A DNA stretch of 5,981 nucleotides, from positions 1 through 5,981 of the forward strand of contig CALAWF010000034.1 in the NCBI GenBank assembly GCA_937894665.1, in the 5' to 3' direction. Positions 5,476 to 5,981 of the stretch are shown here, piece by piece; within the stretch, counting starts at the first letter, position 1; the number at the start of each line of letters is the position of its first letter. The position numbers were made by a program, and so were the translations under genes. This DNA is from an uncultured bacterium (GTDB taxonomy: Bacteria > Cyanobacteriota > Vampirovibrionia > Gastranaerophilales > Gastranaerophilaceae). Under the pieces are notes generated by a model, which did not search any database, had not been told where the DNA came from, and saw only the letters and a program-made list of their open reading frames with translations.

Positions 5476-5981
<506 letters not shown>

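Overview
The window is A+T-rich bacterial DNA with tightly packed genes. Three clues point to an anaerobic, fermenting member of the non-photosynthetic sister lineage of Cyanobacteria (Vampirovibrionia/Melainabacteria, for example Gastranaerophilales). First, an LdpA-like double [4Fe-4S] protein, a family I know mainly from cyanobacteria. Second, a HydG [FeFe]-hydrogenase maturase, which implies hydrogen metabolism without oxygen. Third, biased A/T-rich codon use throughout. The lineage is an inference from family content; no taxonomic marker was compared.

Layout. Positions 2-2254 hold three same-strand genes separated by 2 and 10 bases, almost certainly one operon: a class A beta-lactamase-fold serine hydrolase (5' end outside the window), the LdpA-like protein, and an Sfp-type 4'-phosphopantetheinyl transferase. 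After 50 bases comes glmU (2305-3591), the bifunctional enzyme that makes UDP-GlcNAc for the cell envelope.

The 312-base gap 3592-3903 is the most interesting part. It carries a structured leader, a very strong Shine-Dalgarno, a 24-codon hydrophobic micro-ORF (3670-3744), a long terminator-like palindrome (3741-3801), and a near-consensus promoter on the opposite strand that fires back into the palindrome (3832-3804). This arrangement resembles a type I toxin-antitoxin or small-membrane-peptide locus. The gap ends with the hydG control region, which holds a 10-base direct repeat and a sigma70-type promoter.

hydG (3904-5325) makes the CO and CN- ligands of the [FeFe]-hydrogenase active site. 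Its last codons lie inside a 7-base tandem repeat of about 7.5 copies. Two strong hairpins (5365-5397 and 5420-5455) separate it from the convergent gene on the minus strand, the 3' end of rpoC (RNA polymerase beta' subunit), which runs off the right edge.

How the genes work together: the serine hydrolase and GlmU both relate to cell-wall or envelope metabolism, the PPTase activates carrier proteins (fatty acid or polyketide synthesis), and LdpA-like and HydG are iron-sulfur proteins tied to redox and hydrogen metabolism. Apart from the three-gene operon, the neighbours look like independently transcribed housekeeping units.
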